Source: Chloracidobacterium sp. (GTDB lineage Bacteria > Acidobacteriota > Blastocatellia > Pyrinomonadales > Pyrinomonadaceae). Taken from it: a stretch of DNA of 64,000 nucleotides. Positions within the stretch are counted from its first letter, which is position 1. Every line of letters begins with the position of its first letter. The DNA lies in the NCBI GenBank assembly GCA_016716305.1, contig JADJWP010000002.1, positions 3,222,501 to 3,286,500 of the forward strand, given 5' to 3'. This document shows, in pieces, positions 26,623 through 34,571 of this stretch. A program made the position numbers and the translations under genes. The notes under the pieces were generated by a model, which was not told the DNA's origin, did no database searches, and saw only the letters and a list, made by a program, of their open reading frames with translations.

Positions 26623-29605
26623 ATTGGATATTTGTTACTTCCAGAACGGGAGTCGAGATGTCGAGATGCGAATGAAGTTGCTTAATATGCAATGGTCGTT
26701 TCTTGAGCAGCTTCCGGGCCTTAGAAGCGTCGACCGGACGGGAGAAGAGATATCCCTGACCGAGTTTGCAGCCGAGTGTTCGCAGCGATTCGAGTTGCCT
26801 CTCGGTCTCGATACCTTCGGCGACTACGTCGATACCAAGGTTCTCACCGAGCATCAGGATCGTTTTGACGATCGCTCCGCTTTTTTCGTCGTCGTTCATT
26901 TTATCGATAAATGACCGGTCGATCTTGAGCCGATCAAACGGGAATCGCTGCAGATAACTAAGACTCGAATATCCAGTTCCGAAATCGTCTGTCGAAAGTG
27001 AAACGCCTAGTTCGTCCAGCTCGCTGAGTACGCTTAGAGATTTGTCACTGTGTTCCATAACGGTGCTTTCCGTTACCTCGAGCTTAAGCTGACTTGGTTC
27101 AAGACAGGTCTTACGAAGTATCTGCCGGATCTGGCCCGAAAGCGACGGGTGCATAAGCTGTTTGGCAGATAGATTTACGCTTATCGATAGACGTTTGGAT
27201 GTGCGTTTCTGCCACTTCGAGATCTGTTCACATGCTTCTTCGAGTATCCAACGGCCGATCGGGATAATTAGCCCAGTTTCCTCGGCTACTCCGACAAATT
27301 CATCAGGTGAGATGAGACCAAGCGTCGGATGTCGCCACCGGATAAGAGCCTCAAACTCACTGACTTCGCAGGATTCGAGACAAACGATCGGTTGATACAG
27401 GACCTCAAATTCGTCTCGGTCGACCGCATGGCGCAGATCGGTCTCGACCTGCAGTTGGTTCATATTTCGGACGTGCATCTCGCGGTCGAATATCTCGTAT
27501 CGTGCCTTTCCCGCCTCTTTTGCGCGGTACATTGCTGAATCGGCGTCGCGAAGAAAGTCCTCTGGCTGCCTGAGTATCTCGTCTGAAACTATTATCCCGA
27601 TGCTCGCCGACGTGAAGACCTCGTAACCGTCGATCTGAAATGGACGAGCAAGGTTGCGCTGTACTCGCTCGGCGATATGTGCAACATCCTCAGGCCCGCC
27701 GGTCCGATTCAGCAATATAGTGAATTCATCGCCGCCGAGCCGCGCGACGACGTCTCCGGGACGAACCTGCGAATTTAGTCGGTCGGCGATGGCGCGCAAA
27801 AGACGGTCGCCTACCACATGCCCGAGGCTGTCGTTGATCACTTTGAATCTATCGAGATCCAGGAACAGAACGGCGAAACGCGTCAAATGGTTGTGCTCGG
27901 CCCGATCGATCGCGGCTTTGAGATGAGCCATGAATTCTGCGCGGTTCGGAAGGTCGGTCAATGGGTCATGGCGTGCGAAGTAATTCAGTTTTGCTTCGCT
28001 TTGTTTCTGATCGTCGACGTCGGTGTTCGTACCGAACCATTTGATGATCCGGCCGTCAACATCTCGGCCAGCATTTGCACGGGCTTTATGCCATCTATAG
28101 ACACCGTCGTGACGACGCAGTCGAAATTCGGTCTCATAAAAATCCCCGGTTCTGATCGAATGTGTCCATCGTTTCAGGCATTCACCAAGGTCATCCGGGT
28201 GGACGACATCCTGCCAGCCGAAACCGATCATTTCTTCGCTTGTTTTATTGAAATACTCAAGCGTACGCGCATTTACGTAATCGAGTTTGCCATCAGGTTC
28301 TGCAGTCCACACTTGATGAAATATCCCCTCACCCAGTTGACGATATCTATGCTCGCTTGCTTTCAGTTCTTCCTGGGCACGTCGTCTTTCCGTGATATCA
28401 CGTCCAATACCTTGGACACCGACCGGAATTCCCTTTCGAACGATGAGCCGTGTGCTTAATTCGAGCGAGACGCGTTTGCCGTCCTTTGCAATGATGTTGA
28501 TCTCGTAGGTAGTTGGCCTATCTTCAGCTAGTTTTCTTGCCGTCATTTCTCGCGCAGCCTGAAGCGATTCAGGGGCAACTACCTGAGCGATATTCATCGT
28601 GACAGCCTCGTCACGTGTATAGCCCGTGATCCTCTCGCCCGCCCGATTCAACGACGTAAAGTTGCCACGGAGATCATGGGTATAGATCAGGTCGTTCGCA
28701 TTCTCGAACAAGTCACGGTAACGAACCTCGCTTTCACGCAATGCCTCTTCAGAATGTTTGCGTTCGGTAACATCGCGAGCAATTCCCTGAACAGCGACCG
28801 GCACACCGTTCTTGGTAATGATCGTACTGTTGACCTCGAGGGTGAGTGTTGTGCCATCCTTCTTTACACAATCGAGCTCATATGCAGTTTGTTTCCTGCT
28901 GCCTTTTATCTTCTCGCGGAGTTTTTCCCGGACAAGTTCGAGCTGCTCGGGGACAGCTATGTCGGACATGTTGAGCTTAAGAGCTTCCTCGCGGGTATAA
29001 CCGAAGATCCTCTCCGCTGCGAGGTTCATAGATATGTAGTTACCCTGCAGGTCATGAACATAAATGATGTCGTTGGCATTCTCGAACAGGTTGCGGAATC
29101 GCTCTTCACTCTGCTTCAGAGCTTCTTCAGTTTGCTTCCGGACAGTAATGTCGAGCATGATGCCTTCCCGGCAGATCACATTTCCGCTATCGTCCTTGAT
29201 CAGGCAGCCGCGGTCACGAACCCAAAGCATATTGCCGTCGGCGTCGAAAATTCGATATTCGTAGTCGACTTCCTTGCCGCTTAGGGTCGAGGCTGTGGTT
29301 TGCTTGAATACCCATTCCCGGTCGTCCGGATGGATCACCCGTACCCAGATATCAGGGTCGTTAAGCCACGCCTCCATCGGGTATCCGAATCGTTTGAATG
29401 CCGGGCTTACGTAAAGTGGTGTATAGGGCGGAGCAGAATCGACGACATAGAACAACACCGGCAGGTTTTCAATGAAACTGCGGTAATTGGTCTCATCGAG
29501 TTTTGAGCGGCCCTCATCCGTCGCAGACTTGAGGCTTTTCGGGCTTTGCGAACTCTCGGAAGCGGCTTCTTTTTTGCGTTTCGAGGTCGATGGCTTTCGC
29601 GTCAT
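26621..29605 (-). CDS. Four-PAS GGDEF-EAL protein (cyclic-di-GMP synthesis and breakdown)
   Basis: A 994-residue cytoplasmic sensor. The start at 29605 (MTRKPSTSKRKKEAAS) follows a basic, Ser-rich tail; a longer open frame to 29722 has no better start. Four PAS domains begin near residues 39, 168, 298 and 420; the second and third are near-repeats (NANDIIYVHDLQGN, NANDLIYTHDLRGN). The diguanylate cyclase domain (547-710) has an intact GGDEF near 621 and an RPGD five residues before it, the product-inhibition site. The phosphodiesterase domain (725-980) has EALIRW near 750 and DDFGTGYSS near 873. Both halves look active. No membrane segment is seen, so it senses an internal signal such as redox, light or a ligand. 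Confidence 0.95.
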   Translation of the reverse strand: MTRKPSTSKRKKEAASESSQSPKSLKSATDEGRSKLDETNYRSFIENLPVLFYVVDSAPPYTPLYVSPAFKRFGYPMEAWLNDPDIWVRVIHPDDREWVFKQTTASTLSGKEVDYEYRIFDADGNMLWVRDRGCLIKDDSGNVICREGIMLDITVRKQTEEALKQSEERFRNLFENANDIIYVHDLQGNYISMNLAAERIFGYTREEALKLNMSDIAVPEQLELVREKLREKIKGSRKQTAYELDCVKKDGTTLTLEVNSTIITKNGVPVAVQGIARDVTERKHSEEALRESEVRYRDLFENANDLIYTHDLRGNFTSLNRAGERITGYTRDEAVTMNIAQVVAPESLQAAREMTARKLAEDRPTTYEINIIAKDGKRVSLELSTRLIVRKGIPVGVQGIGRDITERRRAQEELKASEHRYRQLGEGIFHQVWTAEPDGKLDYVNARTLEYFNKTSEEMIGFGWQDVVHPDDLGECLKRWTHSIRTGDFYETEFRLRRHDGVYRWHKARANAGRDVDGRIIKWFGTNTDVDDQKQSEAKLNYFARHDPLTDLPNRAEFMAHLKAAIDRAEHNHLTRFAVLFLDLDRFKVINDSLGHVVGDRLLRAIADRLNSQVRPGDVVARLGGDEFTILLNRTGGPEDVAHIAERVQRNLARPFQIDGYEVFTSASIGIIVSDEILRQPEDFLRDADSAMYRAKEAGKARYEIFDREMHVRNMNQLQVETDLRHAVDRDEFEVLYQPIVCLESCEVSEFEALIRWRHPTLGLISPDEFVGVAEETGLIIPIGRWILEEACEQISKWQKRTSKRLSISVNLSAKQLMHPSLSGQIRQILRKTCLEPSQLKLEVTESTVMEHSDKSLSVLSELDELGVSLSTDDFGTGYSSLSYLQRFPFDRLKIDRSFIDKMNDDEKSGAIVKTILMLGENLGIDVVAEGIETERQLESLRTLGCKLGQGYLFSRPVDASKARKLLKKRPLHIKQLHSHLDISTPVLEVTNIQ

Positions 29606-29755
29606 ATTATGGTGATCGGGACAAAAAGTGCCGCAATCTGTCACACGTGGAATGACGAAATCTGTTACCGGCTGCAACGTTGTGTAGGCGAAACGCAGGT
29701 AGGATAAGTGGGTAACCACCAATAAATCTTTGAGTTAGCTCATGCGCCGGTTAAC

Positions 29756-30733
29756 GTGAGCACCGTCACGTCCGCAAACGCTATGCCATTCGATCGCGTC
29801 GGGTTTAGTGATTTCGCTCTCGATGCCTTTTGGACTATTCTTAGAAAGATAATGCACGACGATCTTTCGGGAATTCATCAACCGATCGAATTTAGTCTAC
29901 CCGATCAGCGGCAGAAAGATCTGTTTGCGATCTCGGATGAGCAGGTAGCGTTTTTCGACGATAACGGATATTTAGCGGACATTAGCATCCTCGATGAAAG
30001 TTTTGTTGCTGCGCTCTGCGACGACCTTGAAAGATTAATGCAGCCGGAATTTGCCGAGGATCCTCGGTTTTACGAATATCATCAGAACGAGGCAACATCA
30101 GGCAATGGCATTCTTTTCCATGCCCTTGGCGCTTGGCGGCTTTCAATCGCATTTCACGACCTCGTCTTCCACCCGGCAATGTCGATGCCTGCTTCGCAGT
30201 TATTAAGAGGTCCTGTACGTTTATGGCATGACCAGGTCTTCGTAAAGCCCAAATTTGACGGCGGTGTCGTAGCCTGGCATCAGGATTATTCGTATTGGAC
30301 ACGCACAAAACCAATGGCGCATCTGACCTGTTGGATCGGGCTAGATGATTCGAATGAAGAGAACGGCTGCGTTCACTACATTCCCGGAAGCCATAAATGG
30401 GATCTGCTTCCCAGAACGGACCTTGCGAATGATATGGACGCGGTGCTTTCTGTGCTTTCTGACGAACAACGCGAGAGCTTTAAACCGGTTCCGATGATTT
30501 CAAAGGCAGGGCATGCCAGTTTCCATCACCCGCTGATGCTGCATGGCTCTTTCGCAAACCGCTCACCACGGCCGCGACGAGCCGCAGTGATCAATTTTAT
30601 CCGTGACGGTGTGGTTTCCGACTCTGATCTTCCGCTTTTGGACGGCGTTCCGCCCGTTCCCGTGGGCGACAAGATCGAAGGCCGGTTTTTCCCATTGCTG
30701 TCGGAGCTTCCCGCGGGTTCAAACGTGAGATAA
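29756..30733 (+). CDS. Phytanoyl-CoA dioxygenase (PhyH) family protein
   Basis: A 325-residue member of the iron(II)/2-oxoglutarate oxygenases. The facial triad is visible as WHQDYSYW (His, Asp) near residue 180 and the distal His in HPLMLHGSF near 262, with NRSPRPRRA supplying the Arg that holds 2-oxoglutarate. ENGCVHYIPGSHKWD near 205 is the family's conserved turn. Such enzymes hydroxylate lipids, small metabolites or halogenated compounds; the substrate is unknown. The start is uncertain: GTG at 29756 or ATG at 29783, neither with a good ribosome site. It is followed 32 bases later by the dipeptidase gene. Confidence 0.85.
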   Translation: MSTVTSANAMPFDRVGFSDFALDAFWTILRKIMHDDLSGIHQPIEFSLPDQRQKDLFAISDEQVAFFDDNGYLADISILDESFVAALCDDLERLMQPEFAEDPRFYEYHQNEATSGNGILFHALGAWRLSIAFHDLVFHPAMSMPASQLLRGPVRLWHDQVFVKPKFDGGVVAWHQDYSYWTRTKPMAHLTCWIGLDDSNEENGCVHYIPGSHKWDLLPRTDLANDMDAVLSVLSDEQRESFKPVPMISKAGHASFHHPLMLHGSFANRSPRPRRAAVINFIRDGVVSDSDLPLLDGVPPVPVGDKIEGRFFPLLSELPAGSNVR

Positions 30734-30765
30734 TATAAATAAGATCTCTCCCTGCAACTAATATT

Positions 30766-32031
30766 ATGAAGTTTCTAACATCGACGCTCGCGATCGCGGC
30801 ACTTTGCTTTGTAACCGGAGCGCAGACGATGCCGTCTGACGCGGATCCGTTGATCTGGGCGAAAGCGCTGAAAATACACAAAAAGGCGATCATTATCGAC
30901 GGTCATAACGATATCACCGGACCAATGGTCGATCAGGATTTCAACCTCGCCGACGATTCGACCGGACGTCTGCAGCTCGGCGGCGATCCAATGCACACAG
31001 ATCTAGCGCGGCTAAAGAAAGGCGGTATGACGGGCGAGTTCATGTCCATTTACGTTTCCGGGGCAACTCTACGGACAGGCGGCTCGATGCGGCGTGCGAT
31101 GGATCTGATCGACGCCACGTATCGTGAAGCCGAACGACACGATGATCTATTGACATGCACTACCGCGGCCGAAATTCGTCGGGCCAAGAAACAAGACAAA
31201 ATTTGCCTTTTGATGGGTATCGAGGGCGGATACGCGATCGAAAATTCGCTTTACGCATTGCGAAACTTTTACCGTCTTGGCGTTCGCTACATGACGCTTA
31301 CGCATAACGTTGCCCACGATTGGGCAGATGCTCATCGAGATATCAAACACAACGGCTTGACCGAGTTTGGTAAAGAGGTTGTCCGCGAGATGAACCGACT
31401 CGGCATTCTCGTCGACATATCACATGTTTCCGAAAAAGTGATGAGCGATGTCCTCGACATCACAAAGGCACCGCTGATCGCGTCGCATTCGGGAGCCCGT
31501 GGCGTGAACGACCATACCCGCAATGTGCCGGATTCGATCCTTCGGCGTTTGCCTCAGAACGGAGGCGTAATAATGGTCGTGTTTTATCCTTCCTTCTTAG
31601 ATGAACGGACCAATCGTGAAGAGAACGAACGCTCGACACGACTGCGTGACCAGATCGCTGCATTGCGAGAAAAATTTAAGGACGATCAAGCCGGATTCGT
31701 GAAAGCTGAGAACGAGTTGATGGCAGCAAATCCGATATACATCGCAGATTACAGACGCATAGTCGATCATATCGACCATATAAAGAGGGTAGCGGGCATC
31801 GACCATGTCGGCCTTGGTTCAGATTTCGACGGGGTGCCGTTTCTGCCGCCACCGATGAAAGGCGTTGAGGACCTAGTCTTGGTCACGTACGAGATGCTGC
31901 GTCGGGGCTATACCGAGAAGGAAGTTCTCAAGGTGCTTGGTGAAAACATGCTGAGGGCGATGGAACAAACCGAAAGAATCGCCGGCAATCGACAGATCAG
32001 CGGCCAGGGAAGTCTGAAAAGGATAAAGTAA
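30766..32031 (+). CDS. Membrane dipeptidase (M19, renal dipeptidase family)
   Basis: A 421-residue zinc dipeptidase with an N-terminal signal peptide (MKFLTSTLAIAALCFVTGAQ). The metal ligands of the family are visible: IDGHNDI (His, Asp) near residue 46, the bridging Glu in MGIEGGYAIE near 150, His in VDISHVSEK near 225 and SHSGARG near 247, and GSDFDGV near 350. It splits dipeptides, including dehydro- and D-amino-acid forms, outside the cytoplasm. It fits the theme of extracellular peptide use in this part of the chromosome. Confidence 0.93.
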   Translation: MKFLTSTLAIAALCFVTGAQTMPSDADPLIWAKALKIHKKAIIIDGHNDITGPMVDQDFNLADDSTGRLQLGGDPMHTDLARLKKGGMTGEFMSIYVSGATLRTGGSMRRAMDLIDATYREAERHDDLLTCTTAAEIRRAKKQDKICLLMGIEGGYAIENSLYALRNFYRLGVRYMTLTHNVAHDWADAHRDIKHNGLTEFGKEVVREMNRLGILVDISHVSEKVMSDVLDITKAPLIASHSGARGVNDHTRNVPDSILRRLPQNGGVIMVVFYPSFLDERTNREENERSTRLRDQIAALREKFKDDQAGFVKAENELMAANPIYIADYRRIVDHIDHIKRVAGIDHVGLGSDFDGVPFLPPPMKGVEDLVLVTYEMLRRGYTEKEVLKVLGENMLRAMEQTERIAGNRQISGQGSLKRIK

Positions 32032-32055
32032 CACCGCATCATCGAGTTTGGTCGC

Positions 32056-32090
32056 GGCCCATTGCGTATTATGCATGGGCCCATTATTTT
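32056..32090 (+). terminator. Probable terminator after the dipeptidase gene
   Basis: GGCCCAT and ATGGGCC form a 7-bp stem, followed by CATTATTTTG. The T-run is broken, so efficiency is uncertain. It lies between the convergent dipeptidase and unknown secreted-protein genes. Confidence 0.55.
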
Positions 32091-32102
32091 GCTTATCGCG
32101 AG

Positions 32103-32678
32103 CTATTGCGGAGCAATATATTCAAACGAATACGGCCTTACATAGTTCTTATCCTGATAGCTGAACGAAAACTTCGTGTCCGGAATGACGATCTCCTCTT
32201 TTGGCATTCCTCGCAGCATCTCGGCGATGTCGCTTTCGATCTTGTCCAAATATTGCGATCGCAAATACATGACCTCATGTTGGCCGCGTTTGAAATCGTA
32301 GGAGTTTATCAAGTAGTCAAAAAAGATCTTTGCCATCTGATTTGGGGCAAGCGATTGTGAGTTCCAATTGTATCCGTAGGGAAGATCGCCAAGCCGGTAT
32401 ATCCGCGAGAAAATACGTCGGGGTTCAATTGGGTACCTCTTTCCAGTCGCATCATCCCAGCCCTTTTTGCCAAACCCGTAAAAAACAACGAACAATGCCT
32501 GCTTATCGAAATTGGGCACCGTTTTAGGGTCGAAGCCATATTGAATGCCCTTCATTCGGTCGGGGAGAACTGGATCAGCAGGTGCCACATTCGCACGGGT
32601 CCCGCTGTACGACGCTCCGATGCACAGCATTAGAGCGAAGAGTATTTTCAAACGTGTATGTGTAGTTTCTGTTCTCAT
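32103..32678 (-). CDS. Secreted protein of unknown function
   Basis: A 191-residue protein with a signal peptide (hydrophobic residues about 11-27, cleavage near TRANV or SGTRA). The mature part is rich in aromatic and charged residues, including FVVFYGFGKKGWDDATGKRY, a Tyr-rich YRLGDLPYGYNW, and a C-terminal FSFSYQDKNYVRPYSFEY strand. I see no known catalytic motif. One half is helical (KIESDIAEMLRGMPKEE). It stands alone between convergent and divergent neighbours. I do not recognise a family. Confidence 0.68.
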   Translation of the reverse strand: MRTETTHTRLKILFALMLCIGASYSGTRANVAPADPVLPDRMKGIQYGFDPKTVPNFDKQALFVVFYGFGKKGWDDATGKRYPIEPRRIFSRIYRLGDLPYGYNWNSQSLAPNQMAKIFFDYLINSYDFKRGQHEVMYLRSQYLDKIESDIAEMLRGMPKEEIVIPDTKFSFSYQDKNYVRPYSFEYIAPQ

Positions 32679-32981
32679 GGTCTATCTAAGAGCGATATGA
32701 TCAGGGCAAGCAAGATCCGCCGGCGACCCATTCGCAGTTCGGCCAAGGACATTGTACATCATCAAAAAATCCCGATTCACGACAGCCGTGTGAAAGCCGG
32801 CTCAAATGTCGAATCGCCTTCATTTCGACACGCTTGACAGTCGCCCGTCATGAGCGTATAACTCGCTTGTCTTTCAACAACTCCATCCTCACAGAGCTCA
32901 CGAGCGTGATCCCCGTAAAATGATGCGGCGGCGATCCGAGTTGCTCTAGTCACGCATCTTCATCGATTGCGAGGAGACACT
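32679..32981. promoter_or_regulatory. Divergent intergenic region with a strong sigma-70 promoter
   Basis: A 303-base gap without a gene. At 32834-32862 it holds TTGACA, a 17-base spacer, then TATAAC: a near-consensus sigma-70 promoter reading toward the lipoprotein gene at 32982, with a leader of about 113 bases. GAGGAG at 32971 is the ribosome site of that gene. I see no tRNA fold, and no second promoter strong enough to call for the minus-strand gene. Confidence 0.75.
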
Positions 32982-33578
32982 ATGCTAAAGATCTACTTTG
33001 TATCAACGATACTGATCGGAGCTTTGCTGCTTTTTGTATCATGTGGCGACCAAGGCGGCAACACTTCGAACAAACCAGCGAATACAGCTAACAATGCGTC
33101 AAATGCCGTCCCGGCAAACACCGCGGCTGTCGAAGCCGACATTAAGAAACTGGTCAACGACACCGCTGCGGCGCTTGCAAAGAATGACGTAGCTACCCTC
33201 GAAAAGACCTACAGCGACAATTACATGCTTGTGAACCTTGACGGTTCGGTGCAGAACAAAGCTGATCGGCTTGCTTCGTTCAAGTCGGGCGATACGAAGT
33301 TTGAATCGTTTGTCTACGATGAAGTGAATGTTCGAACGAACCCCGAAGGAACCGGTGCAGTAGTTATTGCTCGGGCGACAGCTAAAGGTACGAACAGGGG
33401 TAGGGCGGTATCCGGTTCCATCCGTGTGACCCAAGTTTGGAGTAAAATGAAAGACGGTTGGCGACAGGTAAGCGGACACGCCACTACTATCTCCGACGCT
33501 GCTCCGGCAAAGCCTGACGATAAACCGGCAGCGGATGCACCGGCAAACACATCGTCGAATTCGACGGCGAATAAGTAA
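32982..33578 (+). CDS. Lipoprotein with an NTF2-like (DUF4440-type) domain
   Basis: A 198-residue protein starting at 32982 behind GAGGAG. It has a lipoprotein signal with lipobox FVSCG (Cys near residue 18), then an Asn/Ala-rich linker. One alpha-plus-beta NTF2-like domain lies at about 50-165: VNDTAAALAKNDVATLEKTY, NADYM-like NYMLVNLDG, RVTQVWSKMKDGWRQVSGHA. The C-terminus is a low-complexity Pro/Ala/Asn/Ser tail. Such domains bind small ligands or act as ketosteroid isomerase-like enzymes; no catalytic Asp/Tyr set is obvious. A consensus promoter lies upstream and a strong terminator follows the stop, so it is a single-gene transcript that is likely well expressed. Confidence 0.82.
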   Translation: MLKIYFVSTILIGALLLFVSCGDQGGNTSNKPANTANNASNAVPANTAAVEADIKKLVNDTAAALAKNDVATLEKTYSDNYMLVNLDGSVQNKADRLASFKSGDTKFESFVYDEVNVRTNPEGTGAVVIARATAKGTNRGRAVSGSIRVTQVWSKMKDGWRQVSGHATTISDAAPAKPDDKPAADAPANTSSNSTANK

Positions 33579-33597
33579 TTCGAGTTTTGAATATTAT

Positions 33598-33625
33598 CGA
33601 GGGGCAATGTGCCCCTCGCTTTTTT
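33598..33625 (+). terminator. Rho-independent terminator
   Basis: CGAGGGGCA and TGCCCCTCG form a perfect 9-bp stem with an ATG loop, then C and six T. It ends the NTF2-like lipoprotein gene. Confidence 0.92.
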
Positions 33626-33675
33626 ACGCCTTAGCTCGCCCGAGAAATAGTAGTGGCGACATTCGGGAGGACCAA

Positions 33676-34497
33676 ATGAAAAGTGTTTTGACAACGGTGG
33701 CGATCTTCATTGCCACCGCAATTTCGATCAACGCACAGTGTAGCGAAGCCGACAAAAATGCCCTTAAAGCATTCGATGCCGCATGGAGTATCGCCGGCCT
33801 GAATGGCGATCGTGCTGCTCTGATGAATATATATGCCGATGATTACGTCGGGTTTCCGGGCATGATCGGCAAAGCAGCGACGATCGACAATACAATGCGG
33901 ACATATGAACGGAACAGGGCTAATCCCGCCGGTGCGGACAAAGTGACATACGATCACTACATGATCGCATGCACGGCCGCTAGCGCTACCGTCACACACC
34001 GGAATACCGTTTGGACGCCGACAGGCGAAGGTGGAAAGCCTGAGACCTTTTACTCCCGCAGCGTCCATTTTTTTGAAAAGCGAAACGGCAAATGGCAGGT
34101 CGTAAGCAACGCAGGCAATGACCTTGATGAATATGCGATCGTCTGGTATCTCGAACAAGACTGGAACAATGCGATCTTGAAGCGAGACAGGGCATGGTTC
34201 GAAAAGAACTTTGCGGACGATTTCAGCAGCGTTAGCAGCACTACTGCAAAGCTTGCCGATAAGGCGGCTGAGATCGAGGATACGGTCAACGATAAAGGAA
34301 CTCTGGAACTCGTTGAAACGACGGATATGAATATCCGGATCGACCGTGATATGGCGGTCGTTACCGGCATTTTCCGGACGAAGGGCAAGGACGAAAAAGG
34401 CGTGGCATTTGATCGCCGTTCGCGATATACCGACACATGGATAAGACGCGACGGACGCTGGCAAGCCTGGGCGACAGCGGGAACCATCATCCCATAG
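33676..34497 (+). CDS. Secreted protein with two NTF2-like (DUF4440-type) domains
   Basis: A 273-residue protein. The start at 33676 follows GGGAGGA and gives a signal peptide (MKSVLTTVAIFIATAISINA) with cleavage before QCSEAD. Two NTF2-like domains follow, about 28-150 (FDAAWSIAGLNGDRAALMNI to KRNGKWQVVSNAG) and about 155-270 (WNNAILKRDRAWFEKNFADD to RRDGRWQAWATAG). Each opens with the long helix and closes with the GKWQ/GRWQ strand usual in DUF4440. The pair probably forms an internal dimer. It sits directly after a related one-domain lipoprotein, suggesting a local duplication. Function unknown. Confidence 0.82.
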   Translation: MKSVLTTVAIFIATAISINAQCSEADKNALKAFDAAWSIAGLNGDRAALMNIYADDYVGFPGMIGKAATIDNTMRTYERNRANPAGADKVTYDHYMIACTAASATVTHRNTVWTPTGEGGKPETFYSRSVHFFEKRNGKWQVVSNAGNDLDEYAIVWYLEQDWNNAILKRDRAWFEKNFADDFSSVSSTTAKLADKAAEIEDTVNDKGTLELVETTDMNIRIDRDMAVVTGIFRTKGKDEKGVAFDRRSRYTDTWIRRDGRWQAWATAGTIIP

Positions 34498-34517
34498 TCA
34501 TAGCCCCAAAAAGGAGA

Positions 34518-34560
34518 AATGGGCAAGGACGGAAAGTTCCCGCCCTTGCCCATTGTTTGA
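34518..34560. terminator. Bidirectional terminator between convergent genes
   Basis: AATGGGCAAGG and CCTTGCCCATT form an 11-bp stem. On the plus strand GTTTG follows; on the minus strand TCTCCTTTTTGG follows. It separates the secreted two-domain protein from secA. Confidence 0.75.
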
Positions 34561-34571
34561 TTCGGCCTGGA

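Noticed and set aside
27818..28459. 213-codon plus-strand frame inside the GGDEF-EAL gene
   Set aside because: It is antisense to conserved PAS and GGDEF sequence with no own start signals.
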